The translations under genes and the position numbers were made by a program. From assembly GCF_006716355.1 (NCBI RefSeq), contig NZ_VFOW01000001.1, positions 682,001-746,000 on the forward strand: a DNA stretch of 64,000 nucleotides. The letters are read 5' to 3'. The notes under the pieces are model-generated. The model was not told where the DNA came from. It searched no databases and worked only from the letters and a program-made list of their open reading frames with translations. Source of the DNA: Stackebrandtia endophytica (lineage in GTDB: Bacteria; Actinomycetota; Actinomycetes; Mycobacteriales; Micromonosporaceae). Below are positions 10,744 to 20,946 of the stretch, piece after piece. Positions within the stretch are counted from its first letter, which is position 1. Each line of letters begins with the position of its first letter.

Positions 10744-11676
10744 GTGACTGTCGTACAGCCAGAAGGCAGGCGGCTTCTTCGAGTCGAGGCCCGCAACGCC
10801 GCCACGCCCATCGAACGCAAACCGTCCTGGATCAAGGTCAAGGCCAAAATGGGTCCCGAGTACCGGGATCTGCGCGGCCTGGTGGACCGCGAGGGGCTGC
10901 ACACGGTGTGCCAGGAAGCCGGGTGCCCCAACATCTACGAATGTTGGGAGGACCGCGAGGCGACATTCCTCATCGGCGGAGATCAATGCACTCGACGCTG
11001 CGACTTCTGCCAGATCGACACCGGTAAACCGCAGGCGCTCGACCGCGACGAACCCCGACGGGTCGCCGAATCGGTGGTGACCATGGGCCTGAAGTACGCC
11101 ACGATCACCGGAGTCGCGCGAGACGACCTCGACGACGGTGGCGCCTGGTTGTACGCCGAGACGGTTCGTCAGATCCACGGCGCGCTGCCCGACTGCGGTG
11201 TCGAACTGCTCATCCCGGACTTCAACGCCGAGCCCGACCAGTTGGCCGAGGTGTTCAGCTCGAAGCCGGAGGTCCTCGCCCACAACGTCGAGACGGTGCC
11301 GCGCATCTTCAAGCGGATTCGCCCCGGCTTCCGGTACGAGCGGTCGCTGTCGGTGTTGACGGCGGCTCGCGAGGACGGAATGGTCACCAAGTCGAACCTG
11401 ATCCTGGGTATGGGCGAGACCCGGGAGGAGGTCTCCCAGGCGCTGCGTGATCTCCACGAGGCCGGATGTGAGCTCATCACGATCACCCAGTACCTGCGGC
11501 CCACTCCCCGCCACCACCCGGTCGACCGCTGGGTCAAGCCCGAGGAGTTCGTCGAACTGGCCGCCGAGGCCGAGGAGATCGGATTCGCCGGGGTCATGAG
11601 CGGCCCACTGGTTCGGTCGTCCTACCGCGCCGGTCGGCTGTACCAGCAGGCCAAGGCGGCACGCCAGCCCGCATAA
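10744..11676 (+). CDS. lipA: Lipoyl synthase
   Basis: This radical SAM enzyme inserts two sulfurs into protein-bound octanoyl groups to make lipoate on 2-oxoacid dehydrogenases and the glycine cleavage H protein. The 310-residue product has both cluster motifs: CX4CX5C (Cys56, Cys61, Cys67) for the auxiliary cluster and CTRRCDFC (Cys82, Cys86, Cys89) for the SAM cluster. The C terminus has the conserved [15 protein letters not shown] 10744 is chosen because it gives the usual N terminus ([18 protein letters not shown]); an upstream ATG at 10720 adds unconserved residues. lipB is not in the window. The order lipA then DUF4191 is conserved in actinobacteria. Confidence 0.97.
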   Translation: MTVVQPEGRRLLRVEARNAATPIERKPSWIKVKAKMGPEYRDLRGLVDREGLHTVCQEAGCPNIYECWEDREATFLIGGDQCTRRCDFCQIDTGKPQALDRDEPRRVAESVVTMGLKYATITGVARDDLDDGGAWLYAETVRQIHGALPDCGVELLIPDFNAEPDQLAEVFSSKPEVLAHNVETVPRIFKRIRPGFRYERSLSVLTAAREDGMVTKSNLILGMGETREEVSQALRDLHEAGCELITITQYLRPTPRHHPVDRWVKPEEFVELAAEAEEIGFAGVMSGPLVRSSYRAGRLYQQAKAARQPA

Positions 11677-11723
11677 CCCGATCCTTCGGCGATGATCTCG
11701 ATCACGCCCCGAATCAACCACGT

Positions 11724-11771
11724 CGAGGTGCCGACGTCGGCCACTACCGGTGGTCCGACGTCGGCACCTCG
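11724..11771. terminator. Strong hairpin after lipA
   Basis: Arms 11724-11740 and 11755-11771 match perfectly over 17 bp, with an inner CCAC/GTGG pairing in the 14-base centre. It lies between lipA (stop 11676) and the DUF4191 gene, where the rest of the 217-base gap shows no gene. Confidence 0.8.
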
Positions 11772-11893
11772 GTGTCTTTCCACCACAACCGGCTGCGGAG
11801 GCACCGTCACGGGCGTCCCACCAGGCGCAAACCGTCGACCGAAGGGCACCACCGGCGACCAAGACCCGGGATGTTGGCTCTAAGCTGTCGGTT

Positions 11894-12583
11894 ATGGCAG
11901 AGCAGGAACCCGCGGGCTTCATGGCCCGGTTGAAGCAGATCGGTTTGGCGTTTTCGTTCACTGCGAAACGTGACAAGTGGTTCCTGCCGCTGGTGATTCT
12001 CGCCGGCTTGATCCCGATCGGTGTGGCCGTCAACTACGCGTTGCTGTTCGACGGCAGTTGGCTCTTCCTCCTCGGCGCGGTGTTCGTCTCACTGTTGCTC
12101 ATGTTGATCGTGTTGAACTCCCGCACCAGCAAGCTGGTCATGGACCAGTCGGTGGGGCAGGTGGGCGCGGCGTACGCCGTCGTCGACACGATGCGCGGTT
12201 GGTTCATCACGCCCGGCGTGGCCGTCTCGACGCAGCAGGACATGATCCACCGCGCCATCGGCAAGCCCGGTGTCGTCCTGCTGGCCGAAGGTGGCAGCCC
12301 CCGGCTGCGCAACCTGATCAGCCAGGAGAAGAAGAAGCTGTCGCGCGTGGTGGGTTCCACCCCGATCTACGACTTCACCGTCGGCGAGGAAGAGGGCCAG
12401 CTGAGTCTGCGGAAGCTGCGCAAGACGCTGACCAAACTGCCGCGCAACATCAACGCGAAGCAGGCCAACGACCTCAACCGTCGACTGAACGCGCTGCGTT
12501 CATCGGCTCCGATGCCCAAGGGCCCGGTGCCGCAGAACATGAAGCCCCCCAAGGGTGCCCGCAAGGCGATGCGCGGCCGCTGA
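11894..12583 (+). CDS. DUF4191 family membrane protein
   Basis: The 229-residue protein has two adjacent transmembrane helices at about 23-70 (starting WFLPLVILAGLIPIG), a soluble domain and a basic tail (PKGARKAMRGR). It matches the DUF4191 family (Rv2219-like), which sits after lipA across actinobacteria. Its function is unknown. ATG 11894 gives the family N terminus MAEQEPAGFMARLKQI; the open frame upstream to 11750 crosses the hairpin region and is not credible. It is convergent with the RDD gene, nine bases away. Confidence 0.9.
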   Translation: MAEQEPAGFMARLKQIGLAFSFTAKRDKWFLPLVILAGLIPIGVAVNYALLFDGSWLFLLGAVFVSLLLMLIVLNSRTSKLVMDQSVGQVGAAYAVVDTMRGWFITPGVAVSTQQDMIHRAIGKPGVVLLAEGGSPRLRNLISQEKKKLSRVVGSTPIYDFTVGEEEGQLSLRKLRKTLTKLPRNINAKQANDLNRRLNALRSSAPMPKGPVPQNMKPPKGARKAMRGR

Positions 12584-12591
12584 TCTTCGGA

Positions 12592-13023
12592 TTAAGCGTC
12601 GGTAGCCGGGGCGGTCTGCGGATGGCGAACCATGATCGACCCGGCGACCACATCGTGCAGACCACGCCTGCGGGGATCGATGAAGGCGGTCACCGCCGGC
12701 AGCACCAAAGCCAACGCCACTCCGCGCGCGAACGACCGGATCAGTCCCAGCGGGCGACCGTCGGTGACCCGCACGCAGTGGATCCTCAGCAACCGCATGC
12801 CCGGTGTCTGTGAGAAGAAGGCCAGGAAGAGTCCGTATTCGACGGCCAGAATGAGGCTGGGCCACAACTGTTCGGGCCCGGCCACCGCCCCCGGATCGGT
12901 TTGAGCCAACACACCGAGTCGAACCAGCCCACCGGCGATCAGCAGGCACAACAGCCAGTCGCACAGCAGCGCCAGGAATCGCTGCCCGATGCCGGCGAGC
13001 ATCGTCGTGTCGTCGCGTTCCAT
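12592..13023 (-). CDS. RDD family membrane protein
   Basis: The 143-residue protein has three hydrophobic helices (about 9-30, 48-66, 96-117) and RDD-family features: GQRFLALLCDWLL at the first helix and TPGMRLLRIHCVRV in the middle. It corresponds to the Rv2219A position between DUF4191 and glnA. The function is not established. ATG 13023 has GGTGAG seven bases upstream; ATG 13044 is an in-frame alternative without a clear site. Confidence 0.88.
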   Translation of the reverse strand: MERDDTTMLAGIGQRFLALLCDWLLCLLIAGGLVRLGVLAQTDPGAVAGPEQLWPSLILAVEYGLFLAFFSQTPGMRLLRIHCVRVTDGRPLGLIRSFARGVALALVLPAVTAFIDPRRRGLHDVVAGSIMVRHPQTAPATDA

Positions 13024-13127
13024 CGTCGTCTCACCCGAGGTCATGGTTGGCAAGAGTAATCGGGAAGACCCGGCGTCCCGCAGTCGTGTCAGCCGCGCTG
13101 TGGCGCCGCCGGATTTCCGATAATGGT

Positions 13128-13143
13128 GTAACACGCCCGAAAC
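13128..13143 (+). promoter_or_regulatory. GlnR-type binding box upstream of glnA
   Basis: GTAAC-ACGCCC-GAAAC matches the actinobacterial GlnR consensus gTnAC-n6-GaAAC exactly. It lies 90 bases upstream of the glnA start, where GlnR activates glnA in Streptomyces. A second half-box downstream is not convincing. Confidence 0.75.
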
Positions 13144-13232
13144 AGTCGAGACATGATGAAGCAATGGCCTGCTCGTAGGCTCACTGCCAGGCAAACTCGG
13201 CATGGCTTTCACCTGAAATGGGGACATTCGCA

Positions 13233-14657
13233 GTGTTCAAGGACACCGATCAACTTCTGGGCTATCTCAAGGACAACGACGTCAAATTCGTCGATGTGCG
13301 GTTCTGCGACCTTCCGGGGGTGATGCAGCACTTCAACATGCCGGCGGAGGCATTCGACGCCTCGGTCATCAGTGAGGGCCTGGCCTTTGACGGTTCCTCC
13401 ATTCGGGGATTTCAGGAGATCCACGAATCGGACATGCTGCTGCTCCCCGATGTCACCACCGCTTTCGTCGACCCGTTTCGGGCGGCCAAGACTGTCGCAT
13501 TGAACTTCTTCATCCACGACCCGTTCACCCGGGAGCCCTACAGCCGCGACCCGCGCAATGTGGCGAAGAAGGCCGAGCAGTACTTGACCTCGTCGGGTAT
13601 CGCCGACACCGCTTACTTCGGCGCCGAGGCCGAGTTCTACATTTTCGACGACATCCGCTTCGACACGAACACGCAGCACGGTTACTACTACATCGATTCG
13701 GTCGAGGGCGCCTGGAACTCCGGTCGCGCCGAAGAAGGCGGTAACCGCGGGTATAAACCCAAGCAGAAGGGCGGTTACTTCCCGGTGCCGCCGGTTGACC
13801 ACTTCGCCGATCTGCGCGACAGCATCGTCACGACACTGGCCGAGACCGGTTTCACCGTCGAGCGTGCCCACCACGAGGTCGGTACGGCCGGGCAGATGGA
13901 GATCAACTACCGGTTCAACACCCTGTTGGCGTCCGGCGACGAGCTTCAGCTGTTCAAGTACATCGTGAAGAACCAGGCGTGGCATGCGGGCAAGACCGCG
14001 ACGTTCATGCCCAAGCCGCTCTTCGGTGACAACGGTTCCGGAATGCACACGCACCAGAGTCTCCATTTGGACGGTACGCCGCTGTTCTACGACGAGACCG
14101 GTTATGCGGGCCTGTCGGATCAGGCTCGCTGGTACATCGGCGGGTTGCTGACCCACGCGCCGTCGCTGCTGGCGTTCACCAACCCGACGGTCAACTCGTT
14201 CCGTCGCCTGGTCCCCGGTTTCGAGGCACCGGTGAACCTGGTCTACTCGCAGCGCAACCGCTCGGCGTGCACCCGTATCCCGGTGACCGGTACCAACGCG
14301 AAGGCCAAGCGGGTGGAGTTCCGGGTCCCGGACCCGTCGAGCAACCCCTATCTGGCGTTCTCGGCGATGTTGATGGCCGGGCTCGACGGCATCAAGAACA
14401 AGACCGAACCGCCGGAGCCGGTCGACAAGGACCTCTACGAGCTCGGCCCCGACGAGTTCGACGAGATCGCCCAGGTCCCCGGTTCGCTGCCGGCGGTGCT
14501 GGACAGACTGGAGGCCGACCACGAGTACCTGCTCGAGGGCGGTGTCTTCACCCCGGACCTGATCGACACCTGGATCGACTACAAGCGCACCAACGAGGTC
14601 GACCCGATCCGCCTGCGCCCGACCCCGCACGAGTTCTCGTTGTACTTCGATTGTTAA
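13233..14657 (+). CDS. glnA: Glutamine synthetase, type I (GSI-beta)
   Basis: This enzyme makes glutamine from glutamate, ammonia and ATP as a cytosolic dodecamer and is the main ammonia-assimilation enzyme. The 474-residue product has [16 protein letters not shown], the latch region [21 protein letters not shown] and the adenylylation loop DKDLYEL with Tyr402, so it should be shut down by GlnE. GTG 13233 is preferred over ATG 13218 because GGGGA lies eight bases before it and the family begins MFKDxD. A GlnR-type box is upstream and a terminator downstream. glnE and glnA2 lie 3-9 kb further on, as in Mycobacterium. Confidence 0.97.
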   Translation: MFKDTDQLLGYLKDNDVKFVDVRFCDLPGVMQHFNMPAEAFDASVISEGLAFDGSSIRGFQEIHESDMLLLPDVTTAFVDPFRAAKTVALNFFIHDPFTREPYSRDPRNVAKKAEQYLTSSGIADTAYFGAEAEFYIFDDIRFDTNTQHGYYYIDSVEGAWNSGRAEEGGNRGYKPKQKGGYFPVPPVDHFADLRDSIVTTLAETGFTVERAHHEVGTAGQMEINYRFNTLLASGDELQLFKYIVKNQAWHAGKTATFMPKPLFGDNGSGMHTHQSLHLDGTPLFYDETGYAGLSDQARWYIGGLLTHAPSLLAFTNPTVNSFRRLVPGFEAPVNLVYSQRNRSACTRIPVTGTNAKAKRVEFRVPDPSSNPYLAFSAMLMAGLDGIKNKTEPPEPVDKDLYELGPDEFDEIAQVPGSLPAVLDRLEADHEYLLEGGVFTPDLIDTWIDYKRTNEVDPIRLRPTPHEFSLYFDC

Positions 14658-14761
14658 AGCGTCAGCAGCACACAGCAGAAACATGGCGATGTGTAGAGCG
14701 AGCCGGGCCCTTGCGGCTAACCAAAGTGAGCCTCGCCGCTCCATCTGAACCGTCGTCAACC

Positions 14762-14791
14762 GTGGCCCTCCCCTTCACTGGGGAGGGCCAC
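14762..14791 (+). terminator. Terminator after glnA
   Basis: GTGGCCCTCCCC (14762-14773) and GGGGAGGGCCAC (14780-14791) form a perfect 12-bp stem with a six-base loop, 105 bases after the glnA stop. Confidence 0.85.
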
Positions 14792-14889
14792 TTCGCCATC
14801 GGCTCCTCACCGTCGTTCCACCGACCGGATAGCGATTGAGCGACCGACGGGTACTCGCGCTCTGCTCGGCACCTCGGTAGGATCCGGCG

Positions 14890-17472
14890 ATGAGCATCAC
14901 CCCCTCGTTGCTTCGTCGTCGGTTGGGTTCTGTCGGCCGCTGGAGTCTGGTTGTCGTCTGTGTCCTGATCGTCGTGGCGTCCACGATCATCGGCATGGTT
15001 TCCCGTCAGTCCCATCCGCAGGTGAGGGGAAGCATCGAGCTTCCCGGCCTGTCCGCGCCGGTCGACGTGCTGCGGGACCAGTGGGGGGTTCCCCAGCTGT
15101 ATGCCGATACCGCGGAGGACCTGTTCGCCGCGCAGGGTTTCGTGCACGCACAGGACCGGTTCTTCGAGATGGACTTTCGACGGCACGTGACCTCGGGTCG
15201 GTTGTCGGAGATGTTCGGACCCGACCAGGTGGGCACCGATGCGGCGATTCGCACGATGGGCTGGCGGCGGGTCGCCGAGGCCGAGTGGGACCGGCTGGAA
15301 TCGGCTACCCGCAGCTACTTCACCGCCTACGCCGACGGTGTCAACGCCTATCTGGCCGGCAAGTCCCCCGGCGACGTCAGCCTGGAATACACCTTGCTGG
15401 AGTTGACGGGGTTGGACTACACGATCGAGGAGTGGAGCCCGATCGACGGCCTGACCTGGTTGAAGGCGATGGCCTGGGACCTGAAGGGCAACTACTCGGC
15501 CGAACTGGATCGGGCCCGGTTGGCGGTCGCGGGGTTCTCCGGCGAGCAGATCGACGAACTGTGGCCGGCATATCCGGAGGAACAGCATGTGCCGATCGTT
15601 CCGGAGGGAACGGTCGCCGACGGTGAGTTCACCACCGACGAGTCCGCGGCCCTCCGCACCTGGGAGCAGTCCGATGAGGACATTACCGGGGTGTTGCGCC
15701 GGACCCTGGCCGCGACGGAGCAGGCGTCGGCAGTACTGGGACCGGAGCGTGCCGACGGCATCGGTTCGAACTCGTGGGTGATCTCCGGCGACCTCACCGA
15801 TACCGGGACTCCACTACTGGCCAACGACCCGCACCTGGGCGCGGCGATGCCGTCGGTGTGGTACCAGGTGGGGCTGCACTGTCGTGAGGTCAGCCAGGCC
15901 TGTCCGTTCCAGGTGACCGGTTTCAGCTTCTCCGGGGTACCCGGTGTGATGATCGGCCACAACGCCTCCATCTCGTGGGGTTTCACGAATCTGGGACCCG
16001 ACGTCACCGACTTCTACCTCGAACGAATCGACGGCGATCGCTACCTAGTGGACGACGAGTGGCGTGACATGGAGATCATCACCGAGACGATCGAGGTGGC
16101 GGGTGCCGATCCGGTCGAACTGCGGATCAGATCCACCGGGCACGGCCCCATCATGTCCGACAACGACGAGAATCTGGCGGAGCTGGCCACCGGCTCGGGT
16201 GGGCTCACCGAAGCCGAGGAATCCGACGACGCCGGGCAATCGTCGTACGGGTTGGCGTTGCGCTGGACGGCGCTGGATCCGGGCACCACGGCCGACGCCA
16301 TCTTCGCGCTCAACACCGCCGGGGACTTCGCGGAGTTCCAGGCTGCCGCCGAGCAGTTCGACGTCCCGGCCCAGAACCTGATCTACGCCGACACCTCGGG
16401 CAACATCGCCTACCAGGCGCCGGGACGGATCCCGGTTCGCGGCGCGGGCGACGGCCGGTTCCCCGCACCCGGTTGGGATTCCTCCTACGACTGGGAGGGG
16501 TTCATCCCGTTCGAGGAACTGCCCAGTGTGGTCAATCCGGACGAGGGATTCATCGTGACCGCCAACAACGCGGTCATCGGAGAGCAGTACCCGTACCTGT
16601 TGACCGCGGACTGGGCGTACGGCTACCGCAGCCAACGCATCCGGGACATGATCGAGGCGGCCGAGAAACCGCTGTCGGCGCAGGACATGCTGACGATGCA
16701 GATGGACTCGGCCAACGATGCCGCGATCCCGGTGTTGGAGGCGCTGCGAGAGTTGCCGACCGACGGGTTGCCGACGGCGATGGAGTTGCTCGACGACTGG
16801 GATCTGCAACAGGACCGGTCCTCGGCTCCGGCGGCCCTGTACAACGCGATATGGCGGAATCTGCTCCTGTCCACTTTCGATGAACTTCCGGACGGCTCGA
16901 CGCCCGGCGGCGGGGAACGATGGGGATGGGTCGTCGCGCAACTGCTGGCCGATGAGACCAGCCCCTGGTGGGACGATCTGAGCACCGACGACCTCGTGGA
17001 GACCCGCGACGACATGCTGACGCGTGCCGTCGAGGACGCCGTGACGGAACTGACCGAGTCCCAGGGTGAGGATCACACGCAGTGGCGTTGGGGCGCGATG
17101 CACACGCTCACCGTGACGCACCAAACGCTCGGAACCAGCGGGATCGCCCCGATCGAGTGGGTGTTCAACGCCGCCTCGATCGAGTCGTCCGGTGGCGACG
17201 GCCTGGTCAACGCCACCGGTTGGGACGCGGCCTCCGGTTATGAGGTCGACGCGGTGCCGTCGATGCGCATGATCGTCGACCTCGGTGACTTCACCAGGTC
17301 ACAGTGGATCAACCTGACGGGTAACTCCGGGCATCCGTTCCACGGCAACTACGCCGACCAGCTGCCGTACTGGCAGGAGGGCACGCTGTTGCCGATGCCC
17401 TGGCAGGTCGAGTTGACCGTCCAGGACGAAACCAACCTGCTGGTCCTCGAACCGGCCGGTCACTCGTCGTAG
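14890..17472 (+). CDS. Penicillin acylase family (Ntn) hydrolase, membrane-anchored
   Basis: The 860-residue protein is a secreted or anchored S45-type hydrolase that cleaves amide bonds of acylated substrates such as beta-lactams or acyl-homoserine lactones. A hydrophobic signal/anchor helix spans about 19-41. DVLRDQWGVPQLYADTAEDL and FAAQGFVHAQDRFFEMD are typical of the alpha subunit. Autoproteolysis should occur at Gly292/Ser293 in GIGSNSW, freeing the N-terminal serine nucleophile, and NDPHLG follows. The late TGNSGHPFHGNYADQ is also family-typical. The substrate cannot be predicted. Its 3' end overlaps the convergent glnE by 13 bp. Confidence 0.93.
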   Translation: MSITPSLLRRRLGSVGRWSLVVVCVLIVVASTIIGMVSRQSHPQVRGSIELPGLSAPVDVLRDQWGVPQLYADTAEDLFAAQGFVHAQDRFFEMDFRRHVTSGRLSEMFGPDQVGTDAAIRTMGWRRVAEAEWDRLESATRSYFTAYADGVNAYLAGKSPGDVSLEYTLLELTGLDYTIEEWSPIDGLTWLKAMAWDLKGNYSAELDRARLAVAGFSGEQIDELWPAYPEEQHVPIVPEGTVADGEFTTDESAALRTWEQSDEDITGVLRRTLAATEQASAVLGPERADGIGSNSWVISGDLTDTGTPLLANDPHLGAAMPSVWYQVGLHCREVSQACPFQVTGFSFSGVPGVMIGHNASISWGFTNLGPDVTDFYLERIDGDRYLVDDEWRDMEIITETIEVAGADPVELRIRSTGHGPIMSDNDENLAELATGSGGLTEAEESDDAGQSSYGLALRWTALDPGTTADAIFALNTAGDFAEFQAAAEQFDVPAQNLIYADTSGNIAYQAPGRIPVRGAGDGRFPAPGWDSSYDWEGFIPFEELPSVVNPDEGFIVTANNAVIGEQYPYLLTADWAYGYRSQRIRDMIEAAEKPLSAQDMLTMQMDSANDAAIPVLEALRELPTDGLPTAMELLDDWDLQQDRSSAPAALYNAIWRNLLLSTFDELPDGSTPGGGERWGWVVAQLLADETSPWWDDLSTDDLVETRDDMLTRAVEDAVTELTESQGEDHTQWRWGAMHTLTVTHQTLGTSGIAPIEWVFNAASIESSGGDGLVNATGWDAASGYEVDAVPSMRMIVDLGDFTRSQWINLTGNSGHPFHGNYADQLPYWQEGTLLPMPWQVELTVQDETNLLVLEPAGHSS

Positions 17473-20150
17473 AAGATCTGTTCGCTGGCGTTGTGTGCGT
17501 GCCGCGCGGTGCGCAGGTAGGCGTCGACGAACTCGCCGGGGTCGGCGTCACCGTTGTGCCCCAACACCGACAGCAGCCCGGCCAGGTCACGGCCCTGGCT
17601 GGGCAGCTGGTCGGAGGGCTTCCCGCTGGCCAGCGTCAGGGCGTCGCGGATCTGTGACGCGTTGATCCAGGCCTGGCGCAGTTCGGGTGCGACCTCGTCG
17701 TCGATGAGTTCGGCGTCGGTCGCCGCCGTCAACGCGGTCAGGGTCGATGTGGTGCGCAGCGCGGGGATCGCGTTGGCGTGCTGCAGTTGTAGGAGCTGCA
17801 CGCTCCACTCCACATCGGTGAGGCCACCGGGCCCCAGTTTGACGTGGCGTTCCCGGTCGATACCGCGGGGCAGTCGCTCGGTGTCGACGCGCGCCTTGAT
17901 CCGGCGCAGTTCGATCAACTGCTCGGAGGTCAACCCGTCCTCCGGATAGCGGATGGTGTCGACCAGTTTCATGAACCGGTCGCCGAGTTCCTCGTCTCCG
18001 GCGGTGAACCGGGCGCGCAGCAGTGCCTGACTCTCCCACGGTCGCGACCATCGGGCGTAGTAGCGGCGATAGGCGTCCAACGTGCGCACCAGCGGCCCCT
18101 GTCGTCCCTCCGGCCGCAGGTCGGCGTCCAAACGCAGCGCCGGTTCGTGGGAGGGCGTCGACAGCAGGTCGCGCATGAACTCGATGACCGCGACGGCTTC
18201 GGCCGAATCGTCCGAGCTCTGCCCACCATGGACGAACAGGACGTCGGCGTCGGAGGCGTAGGAGGTCTCACGGCCGCCCAACCGTCCCATGCCGATGATC
18301 GCCAGCGGCACGGTGGAGTCCTTGGCTCGACGGGCGACGTGCAGCGCGGTGTGCAATACCGCGTCGCACAGATCAGACAGCGCCTCCCCCACCGAGATGA
18401 CGTCGAGCAGGTCGAGGATGTCGGCACAGGCGATGCGGAACAGTTCGCGTCGCCGGATGGCTCGGATGGCGGCGACGGCCTTCTCCGGATCACCGTGTCG
18501 GGCGGCCGCGGCGCCCATCCCCTCTCGCAGCACGATCGCGTTGTTGGGGCGAAGGTCGGCGTCGCTGGCCAACAGTCGCAGTGCCGCCGGGTCACGCAGC
18601 AGCAGGTCCGTGATGTATCGAGAGGTCGCCAGGATGCGGGCCAGCCGCAGGCTGATGGGTCCGCCGTCGCGCAGTAGACGTAGGTACCAGTCGCTGCGGC
18701 CCAACCGTTCCGACACCGTGCGGTAGGCCAATAGGCCACGGTCGGGTTCGGGTGCCTCGGCGAACTCGGCCAACAGGACCGGCAGCAGGGTGCGCTGGAT
18801 CGCCGCGGTGCGCGACACCCCCGAGATCAATGTGGAGATGTGACGCAGCGCCCCGTCCGGGTCGGCGAATCCCAACGCCACCAACCGGGTTCGGGCCGCG
18901 TCGGGGGTCAACCGCAACCCCTGGGACGGTACTTCGGCGACGGCTTCCAGCAGCGGCCGGTAGAACAGTTTCTCGTGGAGTCTGCGGGCAGTGCCGGCGT
19001 GGCGGCGCCAGTCCTCTTGGAAGCCCGCGATGTCCCGGTAGCCCAGGCCGCGCGCCAGCCAGTGAAGCGGCTCCCGCTCGGCCGGGATCCGGTGGGTGCG
19101 CCGCAGTTTCTGAAGCTGTAGTCGATGTTCGACGACCCGCAACCAGCGGTAGGTCTCGCGCAGTGCTTCGCCGTCGGTGCGTGCCAGGTATCCCCCGCCG
19201 GTGAGGGCATCCAAGGCTTCAAGGGTTCCGGCGACGCGTAGAGCCGGGTCGTTACGGCCGTGGACCAGTTGCATCAACTGGACGGCGAACTCGATGTCGC
19301 GCAAACCGCCTCGGCCGAGTTTGATCTCCCGGTCGGCATCCGATTTGGGCAGTTCCGCCACCACACGGCGGCGCATCGCCCGGATCTCGTTGACGACCTC
19401 ACCGGTATCGGCGGTCTGCCAGATCAGCGGCGATACCTCGTCCAGCCATCGGGCGCCCAAGCCCACGTCACCGGCCGCGGGCCGTGCCTTCATGAGTGCC
19501 TGGAACTCCCAGGTGTGCGCCCATCGGCGGTAGTAGGCCAGGTAGCTCTCCACGGTGCGCACCAGCGCGCCGCTGCGTCCCTCGGGCCGCAGTCCGGCGT
19601 CGACGGGCCACGCCACCGCCGCGCAGATCGACATGATTCGAATCGCCCACGCGGTGGCCTGGTTGAGGTCGCCGTCGGCGACGAAGAGCACGTCGACGTC
19701 GCTGACGTAGTTGAGTTCTCGGGCACCGCACTTGCCCATCGCGATGACCGCCAATCGGGCTCCGTCATCGGTAGCGGGCTGCTCGTGCTGCGCCAGCCGC
19801 AGGGCTGCGGCCAGGGTGGCGTCGGCCAGGTCGGACAGTCGGCGACCGACTTCACCGACGTCGAGTCCGCTGACCAGGTCGAGCGCACAGATCCGCAGCA
19901 GTTGGCCGCGATAGGCCAGTTGCAGTGCCAGAACGCTGTCGGCGTCGGCCAATTCCGACAGGTCCAGACCATCCTGTCGCAGGTAACGCCACGAACCGGG
20001 ATTGGCGATCAGGTGGTCGCCCAGGGTTTCGGACGCGGCCAGTACCGCCTTGACGCGCTTGTCCAGCTGCGTGTCGGCGGCCAGCGCCTCGGCCACGGTG
20101 TCGTCGGCGTCGATGAGTCGGGTCAGCTGGTGTCGGGACAGATCACTCAT
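17460..20150 (-). CDS. glnE: Bifunctional glutamine synthetase adenylyltransferase/adenylyl-removing enzyme
   Basis: GlnE adds AMP to, and removes it from, the GlnA tyrosine in response to nitrogen status. The 896-residue product has two nucleotidyltransferase-like halves: GKCGARELNYVSDVDVLF (N-terminal half) and GRLGGRETSYASDADVLF (C-terminal half), each followed by the glycine-rich LGRGGLRDIEF / LGPGGLTDVEW element and helical PII-GlnE linker regions. The length is somewhat below the roughly 1000 residues usual in actinobacteria, mostly at the N terminus. It lies 11 bases after the GATase-like gene on the same strand, and both ends of the nitrogen block (glnA and glnA2) flank it. Confidence 0.96.
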   Translation of the reverse strand: MSDLSRHQLTRLIDADDTVAEALAADTQLDKRVKAVLAASETLGDHLIANPGSWRYLRQDGLDLSELADADSVLALQLAYRGQLLRICALDLVSGLDVGEVGRRLSDLADATLAAALRLAQHEQPATDDGARLAVIAMGKCGARELNYVSDVDVLFVADGDLNQATAWAIRIMSICAAVAWPVDAGLRPEGRSGALVRTVESYLAYYRRWAHTWEFQALMKARPAAGDVGLGARWLDEVSPLIWQTADTGEVVNEIRAMRRRVVAELPKSDADREIKLGRGGLRDIEFAVQLMQLVHGRNDPALRVAGTLEALDALTGGGYLARTDGEALRETYRWLRVVEHRLQLQKLRRTHRIPAEREPLHWLARGLGYRDIAGFQEDWRRHAGTARRLHEKLFYRPLLEAVAEVPSQGLRLTPDAARTRLVALGFADPDGALRHISTLISGVSRTAAIQRTLLPVLLAEFAEAPEPDRGLLAYRTVSERLGRSDWYLRLLRDGGPISLRLARILATSRYITDLLLRDPAALRLLASDADLRPNNAIVLREGMGAAAARHGDPEKAVAAIRAIRRRELFRIACADILDLLDVISVGEALSDLCDAVLHTALHVARRAKDSTVPLAIIGMGRLGGRETSYASDADVLFVHGGQSSDDSAEAVAVIEFMRDLLSTPSHEPALRLDADLRPEGRQGPLVRTLDAYRRYYARWSRPWESQALLRARFTAGDEELGDRFMKLVDTIRYPEDGLTSEQLIELRRIKARVDTERLPRGIDRERHVKLGPGGLTDVEWSVQLLQLQHANAIPALRTTSTLTALTAATDAELIDDEVAPELRQAWINASQIRDALTLASGKPSDQLPSQGRDLAGLLSVLGHNGDADPGEFVDAYLRTARHAHNASEQIFYDE

Positions 20151-20161
20151 CGCCCGCCCGT

Positions 20162-20851
20162 TCAGTTGTCCAGCAACGGCAGCGGCTGTCCGGCGGTCCG
20201 ACCGGTGGCCACACCCGCGAATCGGGCGATGATCGGCTGCCAGGTGTCGGTCAGATATTCGCCGATGCCGTCCACGCGTGCCGCCAGCTCGGCGTCACCG
20301 CCGAGCTCGGTGACCATGGCACCATCGAGCTCCATATGAGACTGGATTCCCCAGGCCCGGGTTCCGATGCGGAACACGTCGGGCGCGCCCTGCGGCGAGG
20401 CCGCCAGGGAGAGCGCGTTCTGCGGCAGTGAGGCCAGCTCCTCGTGTCGCCACGCGACCACGTCGATGGTCATGGGCGCGGTGGCGAACAGTGGATCATC
20501 ACCGGCCGCGTCCCGCCGTCCCAGCAGACGTGGTCCGGGTCGGAACTCCTCGACCTCGGAAACGGTGCCGCCGAACTCAACCGCCAGCAGTCGCGCCGAG
20601 GAGCAGATGGCCAGGGTGGGGGTCGAGTCGGCGACCGCGTGTGCCAGCAGGCCCGCCAACTCGTTGGTCCAGGCGACGCCTCGGCCGCCACCCAGCGCGA
20701 CCAGACAGTCGTGATCGGACACCCTCGCCGGGATCGTCTCGCCCCGGTGCGGCCGGATCACGTCGGGACGAACTCCCGCCGAGTCCAACCACTCTTCCAA
20801 TCGCCCCAGATGCCAGGCAGGCGAGTTCTCTATGACTAGTGCGCTACCCAC
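20162..20851 (-). CDS. Class I glutamine amidotransferase-like protein
   Basis: The 229-residue protein has a class I GATase fold: ALGGGRGVAWTNELAGLL, a nucleophile region TLAICSSARLLA with the cysteine retained (CSS instead of the usual CxG), and a GIQSHMELDG segment that supplies the His-x-Glu pair of the triad. Stand-alone GATases resembling the GMP synthase domain are common beside glnE in actinobacteria. The substrate is unknown. It is probably cotranscribed with glnE. The altered residues around the cysteine leave activity open. Confidence 0.85.
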   Translation of the reverse strand: MGSALVIENSPAWHLGRLEEWLDSAGVRPDVIRPHRGETIPARVSDHDCLVALGGGRGVAWTNELAGLLAHAVADSTPTLAICSSARLLAVEFGGTVSEVEEFRPGPRLLGRRDAAGDDPLFATAPMTIDVVAWRHEELASLPQNALSLAASPQGAPDVFRIGTRAWGIQSHMELDGAMVTELGGDAELAARVDGIGEYLTDTWQPIIARFAGVATGRTAGQPLPLLDN

Positions 20852-20946
20852 CCGGTCGAGCCTAGTCTGCGGACCGTTTTGCTGGTCATCGGGCCGCGAG
20901 ACCGGCCGGTTCTTTTTCGCCCACCCACCCGGTAGGCTCGCGGGCT

